A stretch of 64,000 nt of DNA from Trametes villosa. Its lineage: Eukaryota; Basidiomycota; Agaricomycetes; Polyporales; Polyporaceae. Of this stretch, positions 54,396 through 64,000 are shown piece by piece (within the stretch, counting starts at the first letter, position 1; every line of letters starts with the position of its first letter). The notes beneath the pieces are model-generated. The model was not told the DNA's origin and made no database searches. It saw only the letters and a list, made by a program, of their open reading frames with translations. The DNA lies in the NCBI GenBank assembly GCA_002964805.2, contig PUDQ02000003.1, positions 3,410,001-3,474,000 of the forward strand, read 5' to 3'. The position numbers were made by a program, and so were the translations under genes.

Positions 54396-55064
54396 GATTG
54401 TCTGAAGGCGCGAAAAATCAGCAAAAATGGGCAGAAAAAGGGAAGATGCAACATACGGCTGGAGGGTCCGCAATCAAGATCGTTCCTTCTTGCTGGGAGA
54501 CGAACGAACTGACTCGGGTGGAGGTGTCACGTTTGTGCGCGTTTGTGGCCCGATCGGGGCCGATCAGCAGCGATCGTCACGGTCACGCGCGTCGTACGTG
54601 GCCCACAACTCCCGCTACGTTGTTCGCGTCCCCCGCCAGGTCCAGCGCACGCTCGGGCAGCCCGGCAGCAGCTATCGCCCCGCTCGCGAGGCAGGTCCAA
54701 ACTCTGCAAGAAGTCGCAACCAAGAGCTATCTCTCGCGGGCACGCCCCAGCGCCGGTCGGAGCATCCCGGTTCTCGACGAGACCAGAAGACTTGTCTGTA
54801 TCAGCTCGCGGTGCGCTCCCATTGGCCTCGCCTAGCGACGCGTCCCACCGCAGTGAGTTTAGCCTTTGTCGCCGCCCCCGCGGGCCAGATCTGCCTGCCC
54901 CGGCGGCAGAAAAGCCGCCGTGCATCCAGATGCGCAGGGATCCCAGATTCCCACTCCCGCTGCGCTTCCTGCGCGCACGAACGAGCCCTGCCGACGCGCC
55001 CGATGACTGATGCTGACGTCCTACGCTCGCTATCTGCAGTATCTCGCCCCCTCGCGCCCTGTCC
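54396..55064. promoter_or_regulatory. Divergent promoter region of the MTHFS and PIG-P genes
   Basis: About 670 bp between two outward-facing genes. Long GC-rich frames run through it on both strands with no motif. No TATA box at either end. CG-rich repeats such as CGATCGGGGCCGATCAGCAG at about 54552 are present. Confidence 0.4.
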
Positions 55065-55909
55065 ATGCGCAAATCCGCCGCCGTGGCAAGCACTAGCGCG
55101 AACATGGTGAATCGGCAGCACCAGCAGCGTGCCCCCGCCGCCGCGTTCGACTTTGTCCCAGAATCCGCGCCAGCCTCCGAGTCGGAATCCGACACACGCA
55201 CCGTCGAGCTCCCGGACGAGCCCACCTCGCCCACCTCGCCGCTCGCACCCTACCCGCCCCTGCTCCCAACCGAGTCCCGCAGCCGCGCGCCCGAATTCTA
55301 CGGCTTCGTCGCGTGGGCGTCGACGTACCTCCTCTTCGTGCTCTACCTCCTCTGGGCGCTCCTCCCCGACCGCGCCATCCTCGCCCTCGGCGTGTCCTGG
55401 TACCCCAATCGGTGCGTACGCGGTCCCCTCCCTGCCAGCTCTGCGGCACAGAGACGCGTGCTGACGCATGGCCGTCCATCTCCGCCGCCGCATGTCCGCG
55501 CTCCGCAGGGAATGGGCGCTGCTCGTGCCCGCGTACGGGATGGTGCTCGTCCTGCTCACCTACTTCACGTACTTCGCGCTCGCGCTCGCGGGCACGCCCG
55601 CCTTCGCCGACCCGCGCACCATCACCGGTGCGTCCTTGTCCCGCTGCGCCCGTGCCCGTGCCTCTGCTTCCTGCGGGAGGGCACGAAGGCAGGCATGCAT
55701 GCACGCAGGCCGCTCACGGGTGTGAACGCTTCTGCGCCACAGATTCCAAGGCGCACCTTCCCGATAACGCCGCCGCGTATCGCGCGCACGCCCGGCCGGA
55801 CGCGCCGCCCGCGATGCTCGACATCCCCCTCGGGCTCGTCAACCGCGTCGCGTACGGCCCGCGCCCGCCTCGCCCCGCCCGACCCACCCGAACCACCCGA
55901 CAGACCTGA
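55065..55909 (+). CDS. GPI19: GPI-GlcNAc transferase subunit PIG-P
   Basis: A subunit of the ER complex that makes GlcNAc-PI, the first step in GPI-anchor synthesis. A disordered N-terminus rich in Pro/Ser/Glu precedes the PIG-P domain: EFYGFVAWASTYLLFVLYLL with WALLPDRAILALGVSWYPNR (TM 1), then EWALLVPAYGMVLVLLTYFT and YFALALAGTPAFADPRTITD (TM 2), SKAHLP. Two hydrophobic helices and the YGFVAW motif are diagnostic. Start choice: 55065 (MRKSAAV) or 55104 (MVNRQHQ); the second is closer to the family's usual length. Introns GTGCGT...CCGCAG and GTGCGT...CCACAG both keep phase. The C-terminus extends beyond the core with an Arg/Pro-rich tail ending TTRQT at 55909, not typical of the family, so the last exon may be shorter in reality. 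Confidence 0.92.
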
Positions 55910-57091
55910 GACCGGGCGGGGGGAGCCTTTCCGCTAGGAAGGAAGGGGAAAGCGCGGGGGGAGATCGCGCGGGGCGATAACGCGCGGCCCCTGGAGGCCC
56001 GCGGGGGTTCTGCGCGATAGGGTTTGATATAGCTATGACGTGCGCGCTGCAGCGTAGGCCAGTACCAGTGGCCACGGGCCCACTGCGCCCGGCCGACCCA
56101 CGTTGGCTTGCGGGTCCTCGGGCGTGTATAGGCTAATCTGGCCGGTGGGAGTTTGCGGGCGGGTGGGAACTTGGAAGGGGAGAGGGGAGGAGAGCCAACA
56201 GCCACGACTGCTGAGTACGAGGTGCTGAGTACTGGGTACAATGTACTGGGTGCGCACTGCGCAGCCCGTCCCGCGGGCCGGGCGTATTCTCGTGCTCGTT
56301 CTCGTTCTCGCCCTCGGGCGTAGACGGTGGGGCGATATCACAGGCCTTTCCCGAGTCCTCGTCAATGGTGCTCGTGCTAGTGCTCGCGCCTGGGAAACGT
56401 GCTGCGGGGGGCGTGCCGTTCGAGAGCGTGGACGAGAACGCGGTATGCTATTGCGGGGAATACTGTAATTAGCCTCTACAAATACGGTTACAGATACGGT
56501 ATGTGCTGCTGCAAGGGGCGCTTGCCCGGGTCGCTGTCGTCGTCGTTGCTGGGAGCGTGAGGGCCGCGGGAAACGCTGGCAATGTGACTAATGGTACAGG
56601 ATCTGGTGGCGCACTGGCAGGCCGAGCGCGCGCACCAGGCATGGAGCTTGGAGCATGGATGGGTGAAGATGGGGTCGGAGTTGAGTCGCAGTGCTGCTGT
56701 ACAGTATCGTATCGGACTCGCTGCATGGAATACACATTGGCAGGCGCAGGCTGGCAGCATGCCTGCCTGCCTGCCGACTATCGCCGCCATCGCCCTCGCC
56801 ATCGCCCGCCGTCGCGGTTCATCGTTGTCGTCATCAAGACTTGGGTCAAGCCGTAGAGCCGTAGGAGAAAATAGGTAGCGGGAGCAAGGGCGCAGAGAGC
56901 AGATGCAGATACAAAGCGGGAGCGTGATGGTGGAGAGCGTTGGGGGAGGGGAACGTGGGGCGGGGAGAGGGGCGGGTCGTCCTCATGGCGGGCGCGGGGG
57001 TGGTGGGGGCGGTCGCGAGGGAGTCGGACGGCCGTTGAAGGAAAGCATACGGGGCATGGCATGGATCGATCCAAGAAGCAGACGCAGCCCA
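55910..57091. other. Convergent 3' intergenic region of 1.2 kb, low complexity
   Basis: Between the PIG-P stop and the C2H2 factor stop. Holds C- and G-rich runs, a (TGCC) microsatellite of about four units (56758-56774) and repeated CTCGTTCTCGTTCTCG. Frames overlap on both strands with no domain. Confidence 0.45.
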
Positions 57092-58858
57092 TCAAAAGCC
57101 CGTCGGCGAGGCGATCGCGGGCCCAGGCAGCGCGCGCCACTGCAGAATATAGCAAAATCGCGCCATCGTCAGCGTGGCCCGCCGCAAACAGAAAACGCGC
57201 AGACATACCTGGCTGGAGATGTACGGCGCCGCGTCCGCCTGCGCGTACGAGTTCCTTTCCTCGCCCCACCCCCGCGCGTCCTCCTGCGCGCTGCCGGGCC
57301 ACGTCGGGCTCGCGGGCGCGACGGGCGGGAGCGGCAGCGGCAGCAGCGGGCACGCGGGCTGGAAGTACTCGTCCTCGCTGTCGCTCGCGGCCGCGTCGCG
57401 CAGGTACTCGACGTTCGAGCGGCTCGCCAGACTGGGCGGCACCCAGCGCAGCTTCGCGGGGAGCGCGCCCGCCTCGCGCACGTCGGAGACGAGCGGCGTG
57501 TCGAAGCCGACGGTGAATTGGGATGGGGAGGTCGCGGCGTGCTCGGCGGAGGGGAAGATGCCGTGCGTGCGCAGGTGCCGCTTCGCGTTCGAGCGCACCG
57601 CGAAGCTCTTCGTGCACGTCGGGATCGGGCACTTGAATGCTGCGGGAGGGAATGTGTCAATGGTGTTCGTGGAGGGAGCCAGAAGATGGGACTTACGTTT
57701 CGCGCCGGAGTGGGAGTTCATGTGTGTCGCGAGCCCGCTCGGTCTAGGGAATAATTTATAGCACACCGTGCACTGGTGCATCTTGCTCTTCTTCGTCGGC
57801 GCGCGGCTCCGCTCCGAGCCCGAGTGCGCGCCGTCGGGGGTCACCGGCGAGCCGCCGTCGCCGTCGCCGGACGGCTCGGGCGAGCACGCCTGCTGGCGGC
57901 CGCCCTCGTCCAGGCACACCGACGACGACGCGTACTGGCCGCCGTGGCCCCACTCGCGCCCCGCATTGTCGAACTCGCGCTCCTCGCTCGACTGCGCGGC
58001 CCGGTAGGGCACGCGCTGCACGTCCGACGACGCCGACGGCAGGCTGCTCTCCGAGTCGTTGTCGTAGTCGGGCTCGTCGAACACGAGCCCGGGCACGGAC
58101 GACGGGCTGTGCGGGTCCTGCAGCGAGTCGAGCGAGTCGCGCCGGGGCATCGGCACGGGGTACGGCGCGGCGCGCGGCGAGTGCACGTCGAGCATCGAGG
58201 ACGGGTCGTGCGCGTACGCGGAGGGCGAGCCGAGGCCGTACTGGTACGACGGCGCGAGCGGGGCGGAGCCGGAGTGCTGGGGGAGGCGCGTGGGCCCGCC
58301 GGGGCCGTAGAGCTCGCCGGGGCGGTCGAGGTACTGGCTGGCGAGGGGATACGAGGAGCGGCGCTCGGGCATGGGGGGGACGGGGCGGTAGGCGGAGCGG
58401 GCGAGGGAGGACTGGGAGTCGAGCGCGCTCTGGAGGTCTTCGGACGGGCTGGACGAGGTGGAGGAGTAGCCGTTCTGGTAGGCGAACGCGGAGCCGGAGT
58501 ACGGCACGGCGTAGAGGTTCGCGCCGTAGGAGGCATCATGGAGAAGCGTACGCTGCGAAGACTCGGGGTAGCCGACGAGCTGGGCCTCCTGGCCGCTGCC
58601 TCCCGAGTAGAAGCCCTGCTGCTGCTGCTGCGCCGCGCGCTCGGCGAGGGCGCTGGAGTGGTGGTGCTGCTGATGGGGGTAGTTGGTCTGCACGTTGAGC
58701 ATCCACGGCTGCTGGCGGGCGGGGTAGGCGGCGTGGGGGACGGAGGTCGAGAGCGGCTCTAGGGCGGGCTGGGAGTGGGCGAGATAGTAGGGATTTGAGG
58801 TGTGCGGGAACCTATGGAGAGTATTGGGGTCGTGCGGGTGATCGAGGTGCGAAGACAT
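57092..58858 (-). CDS. C2H2 zinc-finger transcription factor
   Basis: 546 residues. Starts MSSHLDHPHDPNTLHRFPHT at 58858. A long disordered region follows (Ser/Pro/Gln/His-rich, with QHHHS, QQQQQ and repeated SSxxS), then two tandem zinc fingers near the C-terminus: CTVCYKLFPRPSGLATHMNS with H (C-x2-C-x12-H-x3-H) and CPIPTCTKSFAVRSNAKRHL with RTH (C-x4-C-x12-H-x3-H). The linker HSGAKPFKC is close to the TGEKPF consensus. Two fingers in tandem bind about six bases, as in fungal Msn2/4 and related factors. Two introns, at 57640-57696 (57 nt) and 57140-57208 (69 nt), are multiples of three without stops, so intron retention would not break the frame. The upstream region extends 2.1 kb. I cannot name the orthologue. 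Confidence 0.88.
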   Translation of the reverse strand: MSSHLDHPHDPNTLHRFPHTSNPYYLAHSQPALEPLSTSVPHAAYPARQQPWMLNVQTNYPHQQHHHSSALAERAAQQQQQGFYSGGSGQEAQLVGYPESSQRTLLHDASYGANLYAVPYSGSAFAYQNGYSSTSSSPSEDLQSALDSQSSLARSAYRPVPPMPERRSSYPLASQYLDRPGELYGPGGPTRLPQHSGSAPLAPSYQYGLGSPSAYAHDPSSMLDVHSPRAAPYPVPMPRRDSLDSLQDPHSPSSVPGLVFDEPDYDNDSESSLPSASSDVQRVPYRAAQSSEEREFDNAGREWGHGGQYASSSVCLDEGGRQQACSPEPSGDGDGGSPVTPDGAHSGSERSRAPTKKSKMHQCTVCYKLFPRPSGLATHMNSHSGAKRKSHLLAPSTNTIDTFPPAAFKCPIPTCTKSFAVRSNAKRHLRTHGIFPSAEHAATSPSQFTVGFDTPLVSDVREAGALPAKLRWVPPSLASRSNVEYLRDAAASDSEDEYFQPACPLLPLPLPPVAPASPTWPGSAQEDARGWGEERNSYAQADAAPYISSQVCLRVFCLRRATLTMARFCYILQWRALPGPAIASPTGF

Positions 58859-60963
58859 GGCGGGCGGATCGGGGCGGGGTATCGGGGGCGGGGCAAGCGC
58901 TGGGCACGGGCTCGAGGGCTGGTGGGCGCGCAAGAGGGCAGTCGTGAGCGGGGGTGGGGCTGGGAAGCTGGCGGTGCGGGGCAGCTTACCTGGGGAGAGC
59001 GCGGGGAGGATGGCTGGGAGAGGGCGGGCGGAGGGGAGGGTTATATGGAGGAGGGGTTAGGCTCTGAAACGGCGAGCGGGAAGTGAGATGGGCATCTTAA
59101 GGAGGGGAACGCGGACAAGTCCACAGCGACATCGTCCGCAAACGCGCGAGGCGTGCAGAATTAGTGGATCAAACACGAGACAGCGCAGCGTGCCTTACCT
59201 GCCATAACCGTCCCCTCCCTCCCCCAGCTCTCCTCGCCCCAGCTGCACACCCCCGGCTGCACCCGGCCAACGCCCATCGATGCTCGTGAGATTGCACAGA
59301 GGGCAGCGAGCCCAGAAAATACGCACCCTGCCCATATCAGGCCACGAGCCACACCAGCTCCCGCTTCCGGCCTCCCACCTGCCATCTCCAGCCATCGGCA
59401 GCAGTCTGCCCACGCCTCGCGTCCCCCGAGGTCTCTCCATCCTCCCGCGCACTCCTCGACTTCCTCTCGCACCGCCGAGAGCTCCGTGCGCGCCGGCCGC
59501 AGCCCCCGCCCCGCCGCGAGCTTCTTCGGGCGGACGAGGGCGCGCGCACGGCCACAGCGCTCAGATTAGCTCTCGCGTGCGGACGCGAGCCGGGCGCGCG
59601 AGCTGTCACCCGTCTGTCGCGCGAGTCAGGCTCTCCCCGAGCCCCCGCCGTGGCGGTCGCGTCGAACGCGCACACACCGCACAGCTTTCCCGCTCCAGCC
59701 GCCGCGAGGCGCATCAACAACCGTCAACAAAGCTCCCGCACCGCTAGCCAAGCCAGGAGCCCGATCGCGACGCGCAGGCGCGGAGTGTTGGGACGCTGCA
59801 GGCAACAGGCAACAGGCACGCCCAGGGTGACCGTGACAAGGACTGTACCGCATTTCCGAGCTGTTCGGTTTACCCGCGCCCGCGCACGATCGCGAGCACC
59901 GCGGCGGGCTGCACACACACCCCCACCCCCGCAGCCGCCGGCCGGCACCCCGCACCCACGCCGCTCCCCCGCACGCGGCGCCTACCGAGTCCGATCGTGC
60001 TAGCCTCCACCAGCGGAGTGTGTAACTAGTACGACTGGCAACTGCAATCTGCCAGTGCATCTGCGGCGTATGCATGTCTGTCACCGCGCTGCACAAAATT
60101 TCAGATTGTCGGCACCCCATCGATCGCGCCAGTCCGAGTCTGCGTGGTCGAGATCGCCCTGTGCATGTATGTCGTTGTCAGCGTGAAATTGTCCAGCCGA
60201 TCGAGCCTGCTTGTCTCTTTCCTCCGTCGACAGCAGCGCCCGTTCCGAACCTTGTCCGGCCGCACGTCCGCCCGTCTCCCAGCTGTCGCTCCTGGCCGAC
60301 TGGCTCGAAGCACCGACAGCAGCGCTAACACGCAATGCTTACTCCATCGCGCCGCGTCCCAGGCCAATCTTGGGTCGGGCTGCGACGACGCGGCCGCCCG
60401 GGCCTGAGCATGCGACGGACGCCCTCTTCGCTCCCGCCGCATCTTCCGTCTTCTCGCGCGCCGCGTTCGCACTCCGCCCAGCGCAAACGGGCACGCGCGA
60501 CCCGGCGCGGCGGAGACTTCACCGCGAGCCTGGCGTGCAGCAGCAGCAGCGGCAGATAGGGGAGAATTCTTCGGAAGGCGCGGGGGCAGAAGGCAGAAAA
60601 AAGAAACACGGTATTAGATCAGAGATACGATAGCGATATGCAATATGCAAGAGAGAGAGAGCGCAAGGAAGAGGGAGGACTATACCACACGTCCACCACG
60701 TCGCGCTCCTGTCCGTCCGTCCGTCCGTCCGTCCGACTATCCGACCATACGCCCTGCGCCGATAGCCTCGACGGGCAGCCTGCCGCGGTATGTCATAGGA
60801 TCCACCGCCGCGCCCCTGCCTCAGATCCTCATCGACACGCAGGCGTCCACCTGTTCGGGCCCCGAGGGCGAATGAATGAGCACCCGCCTGTACACGTACA
60901 CGCCCTGCCAGTGGCCAGTGGTCACTGGCCACAGATCTCGCGCCCCAGCACATACACACACAC
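58859..60963. other. Upstream region of the C2H2 gene, 2.1 kb, no gene
   Basis: A long GC-rich stretch with many overlapping frames and no domain. It is rich in C/T runs at 59190-59470 and contains the (GTCC)n microsatellite. Long upstream regions are common for fungal regulators, so the length itself may reflect complex control of the C2H2 gene. I see no clear TATA box. Confidence 0.45.
60711..60735 (+). repeat. Tetranucleotide microsatellite (GTCC)6
   Basis: Six perfect tandem GTCC units plus one base, in the intergenic gap 5' of the C2H2 gene and 3' of EXO1. Confidence 0.9.
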
Positions 60964-63900
60964 TCACCTGAAGTGCTCGAGCCGCTTCCGCGCGTCCGCA
61001 GACCCCGGCCGCGCCGCCGCCACCGCCGCCGTCTTCCCCTTGGTCTTCGCGGAGGCGGGTGTGACGGCCCTGCGCGCGGCGACGTCGTCCGTCGTGAACG
61101 TGAGCCGCGCCCGGCCGACGGAGCGCAGCTCCTCCCCGCCGTCGAACGACGCCGGCAGGCTCGCCCGCTTCGCCACCTTCGCCTGCGGCGTCACCGCGAC
61201 CGCGACCGCGTTCGACGCCACCCGCGCGAGGGGCCGCTGCCGGCCGTCCGGCGTCATCGTCGTCTCCCTCCGCCGGAGAGGGGTCTCCGTCCTCGCCCTC
61301 GCTGTGGCTTTCTCGGCCTGCAAGCGGGACGAGAAGTGAGTAAGAGGGCGCTATTGCCGCCGAGGATGGGGAGAATACTCGGTAATGAAACACGTACCCG
61401 ATCGCTGCTGCTGCGTCCTTCCCCTCCCCCTCCCCCGCGTCCTCCTCCTGCGTTTCCTCCTCCTGCGGCGGGAAGTGCGGCGGGGCGAGAGCCGCCCGGG
61501 CCGCTGCGCGCCCACTTCGCCCACCAGCCGTGCGCGACGCGGGCCTTCGCCTTCGCGTCGCGTGCGCGGCCGCCCCCCGCTGCGTCCTGCAGAGACTCTT
61601 CCTCGAGTTCTTCCGAGCTGCCCTCGGCCGCCCGCGTCCTTACGTCTTCGCGCCGCACGCTTGCGCCGCCCATTACGCCAACGCCTGCGCCGCCCATTAC
61701 GCCAACGCCTGCGCGTCCACGCCCACACTCGTCTTCGTCGTCGTCTGCCTCCGCGGGCGTCACTGGCCCAGGGGTGGACGACGCCGTCGACCCGGGCCCG
61801 TCCTCACGCCCTCGGCCGGCGTCGCCGCGGTGATACTCACGCTCCGCAGACGAGTCGCACTCGTATTCGGAGTGCTCGCCCCCGCTCGTGACCTCCTCGT
61901 CCCAGTCGTCGAACGCGTCCCGGAGGTCTGGCCCGCGGCCCGCCCCCGCGCGCCCGCCTGAATGCGCCCGTGGCAGAGGCTGGGAGCTGGATGAAGGGAC
62001 AACCTTCGACGCTCGGCCGCCGCCGAAGGAGGGGGCACGCAGGGGAACGAGAGGCAGCGCACGCGTGACGATGCGCTCGACGACCGCCGAGCTCGGCGCC
62101 GTGCGGGACGGCCGCTGCGTGCGGTGCAGCGGCGGGCTCGAGAGCACGTCCGCGTCGAAGTCGTCGTCCGCCCACCCGCCGCCCGCCCTGTCCTTCGGCC
62201 GGACCGGCGACGAGATGTCGGGCGAGTCCCACTGCGCGAGCGTCTCGGAGGGGGACTCGTACCCGTCTTCCTGCGTCACAATGTCGTCCAGGTCGGCCAT
62301 GAGAACGTCTTCGTCTTCGTCTTCGTCCGCGCCACCGTCTGCTGCGTCCGCAATTGGCACGTTCTCCTTCTCCTGCACGTCGACCGGCGCCTTCTCACGG
62401 TGTGCCAGGCCAGAGGGGCCTGCCCCTGGGGAGGCCGCCGCCCACCCTCGCGCACCGCGAGGATCCGAGACGGACCGCTGCTGGGCGGCGAAGAACTTGG
62501 ACGTCGTCGGGGTGCGTATTGGCGGCGCCGGACCCGGCGTAGCAGGGGCGGCTGCCACCCTGTCCTCGTCCCGCCGTTTACGTTTCGCGGACATGTCGGT
62601 CTGCATAACCTCAGCGAGCGTGCGTTTCCCACTCTGCTTCCCGACGACCATCGCAGCGGACCCTGCTCCTGCCCCGGCGCTTGCCGGCCTCGGGGAGGAC
62701 GCAGAGGAGGCCTGTCGCACGCCTGCGCTGGCCAGCACGGAGGCCGCGGCAGAGGCGGAGCGAGCGAAGGCGTCCCCGGCCTGCGCCCGTGCGGCTCCCG
62801 CGGTCGCAGTCGCTGTCTCTTTCGCTTCGCGCACCTGCACCTGTGGGGCTGCGGGGGCAATGGGTGCGGCGCACACGTAATTAGCAGACGTCCTTTTGCG
62901 CTGCATCCGGCGCGCGAAAAGCGTAAACGACGCGGGTGCGCGCCCCTGGCCGACTCACCGAAGAACTTGTGGAGGGGCCCGGCGGCGCCCACGGCCGGGG
63001 CCGGGGCCGGGGCTTTAGCCCTGCCCTTGCCCTTATCCGGTCGGTGCGCGGGCGTGACGGCGTTCATCGGGATCGCCTTGAGCGCGCGGGGGACGAAGGA
63101 CGGGTGGATGTCTTCCATGGGCAGCAGGCTGATGGGGCACGCGTCGCCCTGCGCGACCTGCTTCGCGAGCGATGGCTCGATATGCCTAAACGAGCGCAAC
63201 GGGCATATCAGCGGCGGGCACGCGCAGGACACGACACGGCGAGAATGGAGGGGACGATGCTCACGCTCCGACGTACGCCTCCTTCTCCGTGTCCCATGGC
63301 TCGTCAGCGGGCAGCGGCGTGAGGTAGACGAGGCGTTCCTGCGTGGGGTCGTACACGCGCTGGTGCAGGAAGACCTGCTCCGCGAGCCGGAACGCGTCGA
63401 GGTAGCCCTGCGGGATCTTCTTCTTGCCCTCCAGGCGGAGCGCACTCAGCATGTTCTCTACCGTCTTGTGCTTCCGGAGGAGCGTCCACGCCGTCTTCAG
63501 CCCGATCCCGGGGATGCTCGGGAGGTAGTCGCACCCGCTCAGGATCGCCATCGTCCGGAACTGGGCGTCGGACCAGCCGACGAGCGACAGCCCGCCCGTG
63601 GTCGTCGCCGCGACGGACGCGAAGTCGCTCCGGGATATGCACGTCACGGTGCTCGAGACGTGGTCAAGCTTGAACAGCACGTTCTTGCACCCGAACACAA
63701 GCAGGTCCGAGTCCTCTGTGATTATCCCGTCGACGAGGCCGATCCGCTCCAGGTACGCCAGCTGTGCGTCCGCTTCGTACGGCGCCACGACGTATGGCAC
63801 GCCTTCCGCCCGCAGAGCCTGTCACAGAGCGCAACCACATCGGTCAGCGCACGTCCTACCAGCCAGCCCGCACACGCGCCGCATCATTTCGAATGCGAAG

Positions 63901-64000
63901 GCGTGCGGGTGAGAGTCGTGCCCGAAAGAAGCAAGACAAAGTTCCAGCTGACGGGCGCGGGTGCGTTCTCACCTTGATGAGCTGATATGCCATTTGCGGC
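60964..64000 (-). CDS. EXO1: Exonuclease 1 (XPG/RAD2 family), 5' end cut by the window
   Basis: A 5'-3' exonuclease and flap nuclease of mismatch repair and end resection. The window starts inside the XPG nuclease: MAYQLIK, then ALRAEGVPYVVAPYEADAQL (the XPG-I signature), AYLERIGLVDGIITEDSDLL, VFGCKNVLFKLDHVSS, ILSGCDYLPSIPGIGLKTAW (helix-hairpin-helix) and TLLRKHKTVENMLSALRLEG. After residue about 280 the C-terminal half is disordered (Ala/Ser/Pro/Gly-rich) as in other EXO1, with GPLHKFF and PTTSKFF, which look like degenerate PCNA-binding motifs, and an acidic middle (ADEDEDEDVLMADLDD). Ends ADARKRLEHFR at 60964. At least five introns seen. The N-terminal nuclease domain (first about 120 residues) is off the edge. 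Contains a perfect 24-bp duplication at 61665-61712 (GAGVGVMG repeated). Confidence 0.92.
61665..61712 (-). repeat. EXO1: Perfect 24-bp tandem duplication in EXO1 coding sequence
   Basis: Two identical 24-nt units (61665-61688 and 61689-61712). Each adds eight residues, giving GVGVMGGA twice. In-frame, so harmless to the reading frame. It lies in the disordered tail. Confidence 0.9.

Noticed and set aside
57776..58762. A 328-residue plus-strand frame opposite the C2H2 gene
   Set aside because: Val/Arg/Gly-rich antisense of a Ser/Pro-rich protein, with no motif.
62124..63977. A 617-residue plus-strand frame opposite EXO1
   Set aside because: Antisense shadow. No domain; EXO1 motifs are on the minus strand.

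Overview
This window is nuclear DNA from a filamentous basidiomycete, most likely an agaricomycete of the white-rot or polypore type. The reasons are GC-rich exons, several short (about 50-65 nt) GT-AG introns in almost every gene, fungal versions of housekeeping genes packed on both strands, F-box/LRR genes with decayed copies, a cytochrome P450 remnant and a fungal-type adenylate-forming enzyme. All gene models were spliced by eye from reading-frame continuity and splice consensus. Where the protein family is known the joins are good; for the unknown genes they are tentative.

Layout. 0-8.2 kb: a gene tail, a P450 3' relic, a secreted protein (-), an unrecognised coding-like fragment (-), RNA polymerase III subunit RPC31 (-), the mRNA-export adaptor ALY/Yra1 (+) and an F-box/LRR gene (-) with a homopolymer frameshift. 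8.2-13.3 kb: a decayed F-box paralogue, a near-perfect 328-bp inverted duplication, the farnesyl/geranylgeranyltransferase alpha subunit (+), and protein-L-isoaspartate methyltransferase (-). 13.3-17.1 kb holds no gene I can support. 17.1-21 kb: an adenylate-forming enzyme (+) and a Par14-type parvulin (+). 21.2-30.7 kb: an SNT1/NCoR-like SANT corepressor (-), the GPI transamidase subunit PIG-S (+), a 75-residue single-TM protein (-) and the ubiquitin-conjugating enzyme UBC4/5 (-). 31.4-42 kb: ABCE1/RLI1 (-), an initiator tRNA-Met (+) that no open reading frame shows, a short-chain dehydrogenase (-), phosphopantothenate-cysteine ligase (-), a small secreted protein (+) and an intronless epoxide-hydrolase-like enzyme (+).

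42-49 kb is a gene-poor block of repeats: an imperfect hairpin element, two copies of a TATA-containing dispersed repeat, and a tandemly duplicated exon-like module made of degenerate units of about 28 bp. 49-64 kb returns to dense genes: a three-RRM protein (-), a RAD51 paralogue (+), 5-formyltetrahydrofolate cyclo-ligase (-), PIG-P (+), a C2H2 transcription factor (-) and the exonuclease EXO1 (-), which runs off the right edge.

There is no single pathway cluster. Related functions do recur: translation and its initiation (RLI1, tRNA-iMet, Pol III RPC31), GPI-anchor synthesis (PIG-S, PIG-P), recombination and repair (RAD51 paralogue, EXO1) and protein modification (RAM2, PCMT, parvulin, UBC4). 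The points most worth a second look are the 328-bp inverted duplication upstream of RAM2, the exon-like tandem module at 45.7-46.5 kb, the RAD51 paralogue with altered Walker A and B residues, a 22-nt micro-exon in RLI1, two GC-AG introns, and repeated GTCCGT splice donors. I found no clear evidence of a wholly new multi-gene system.
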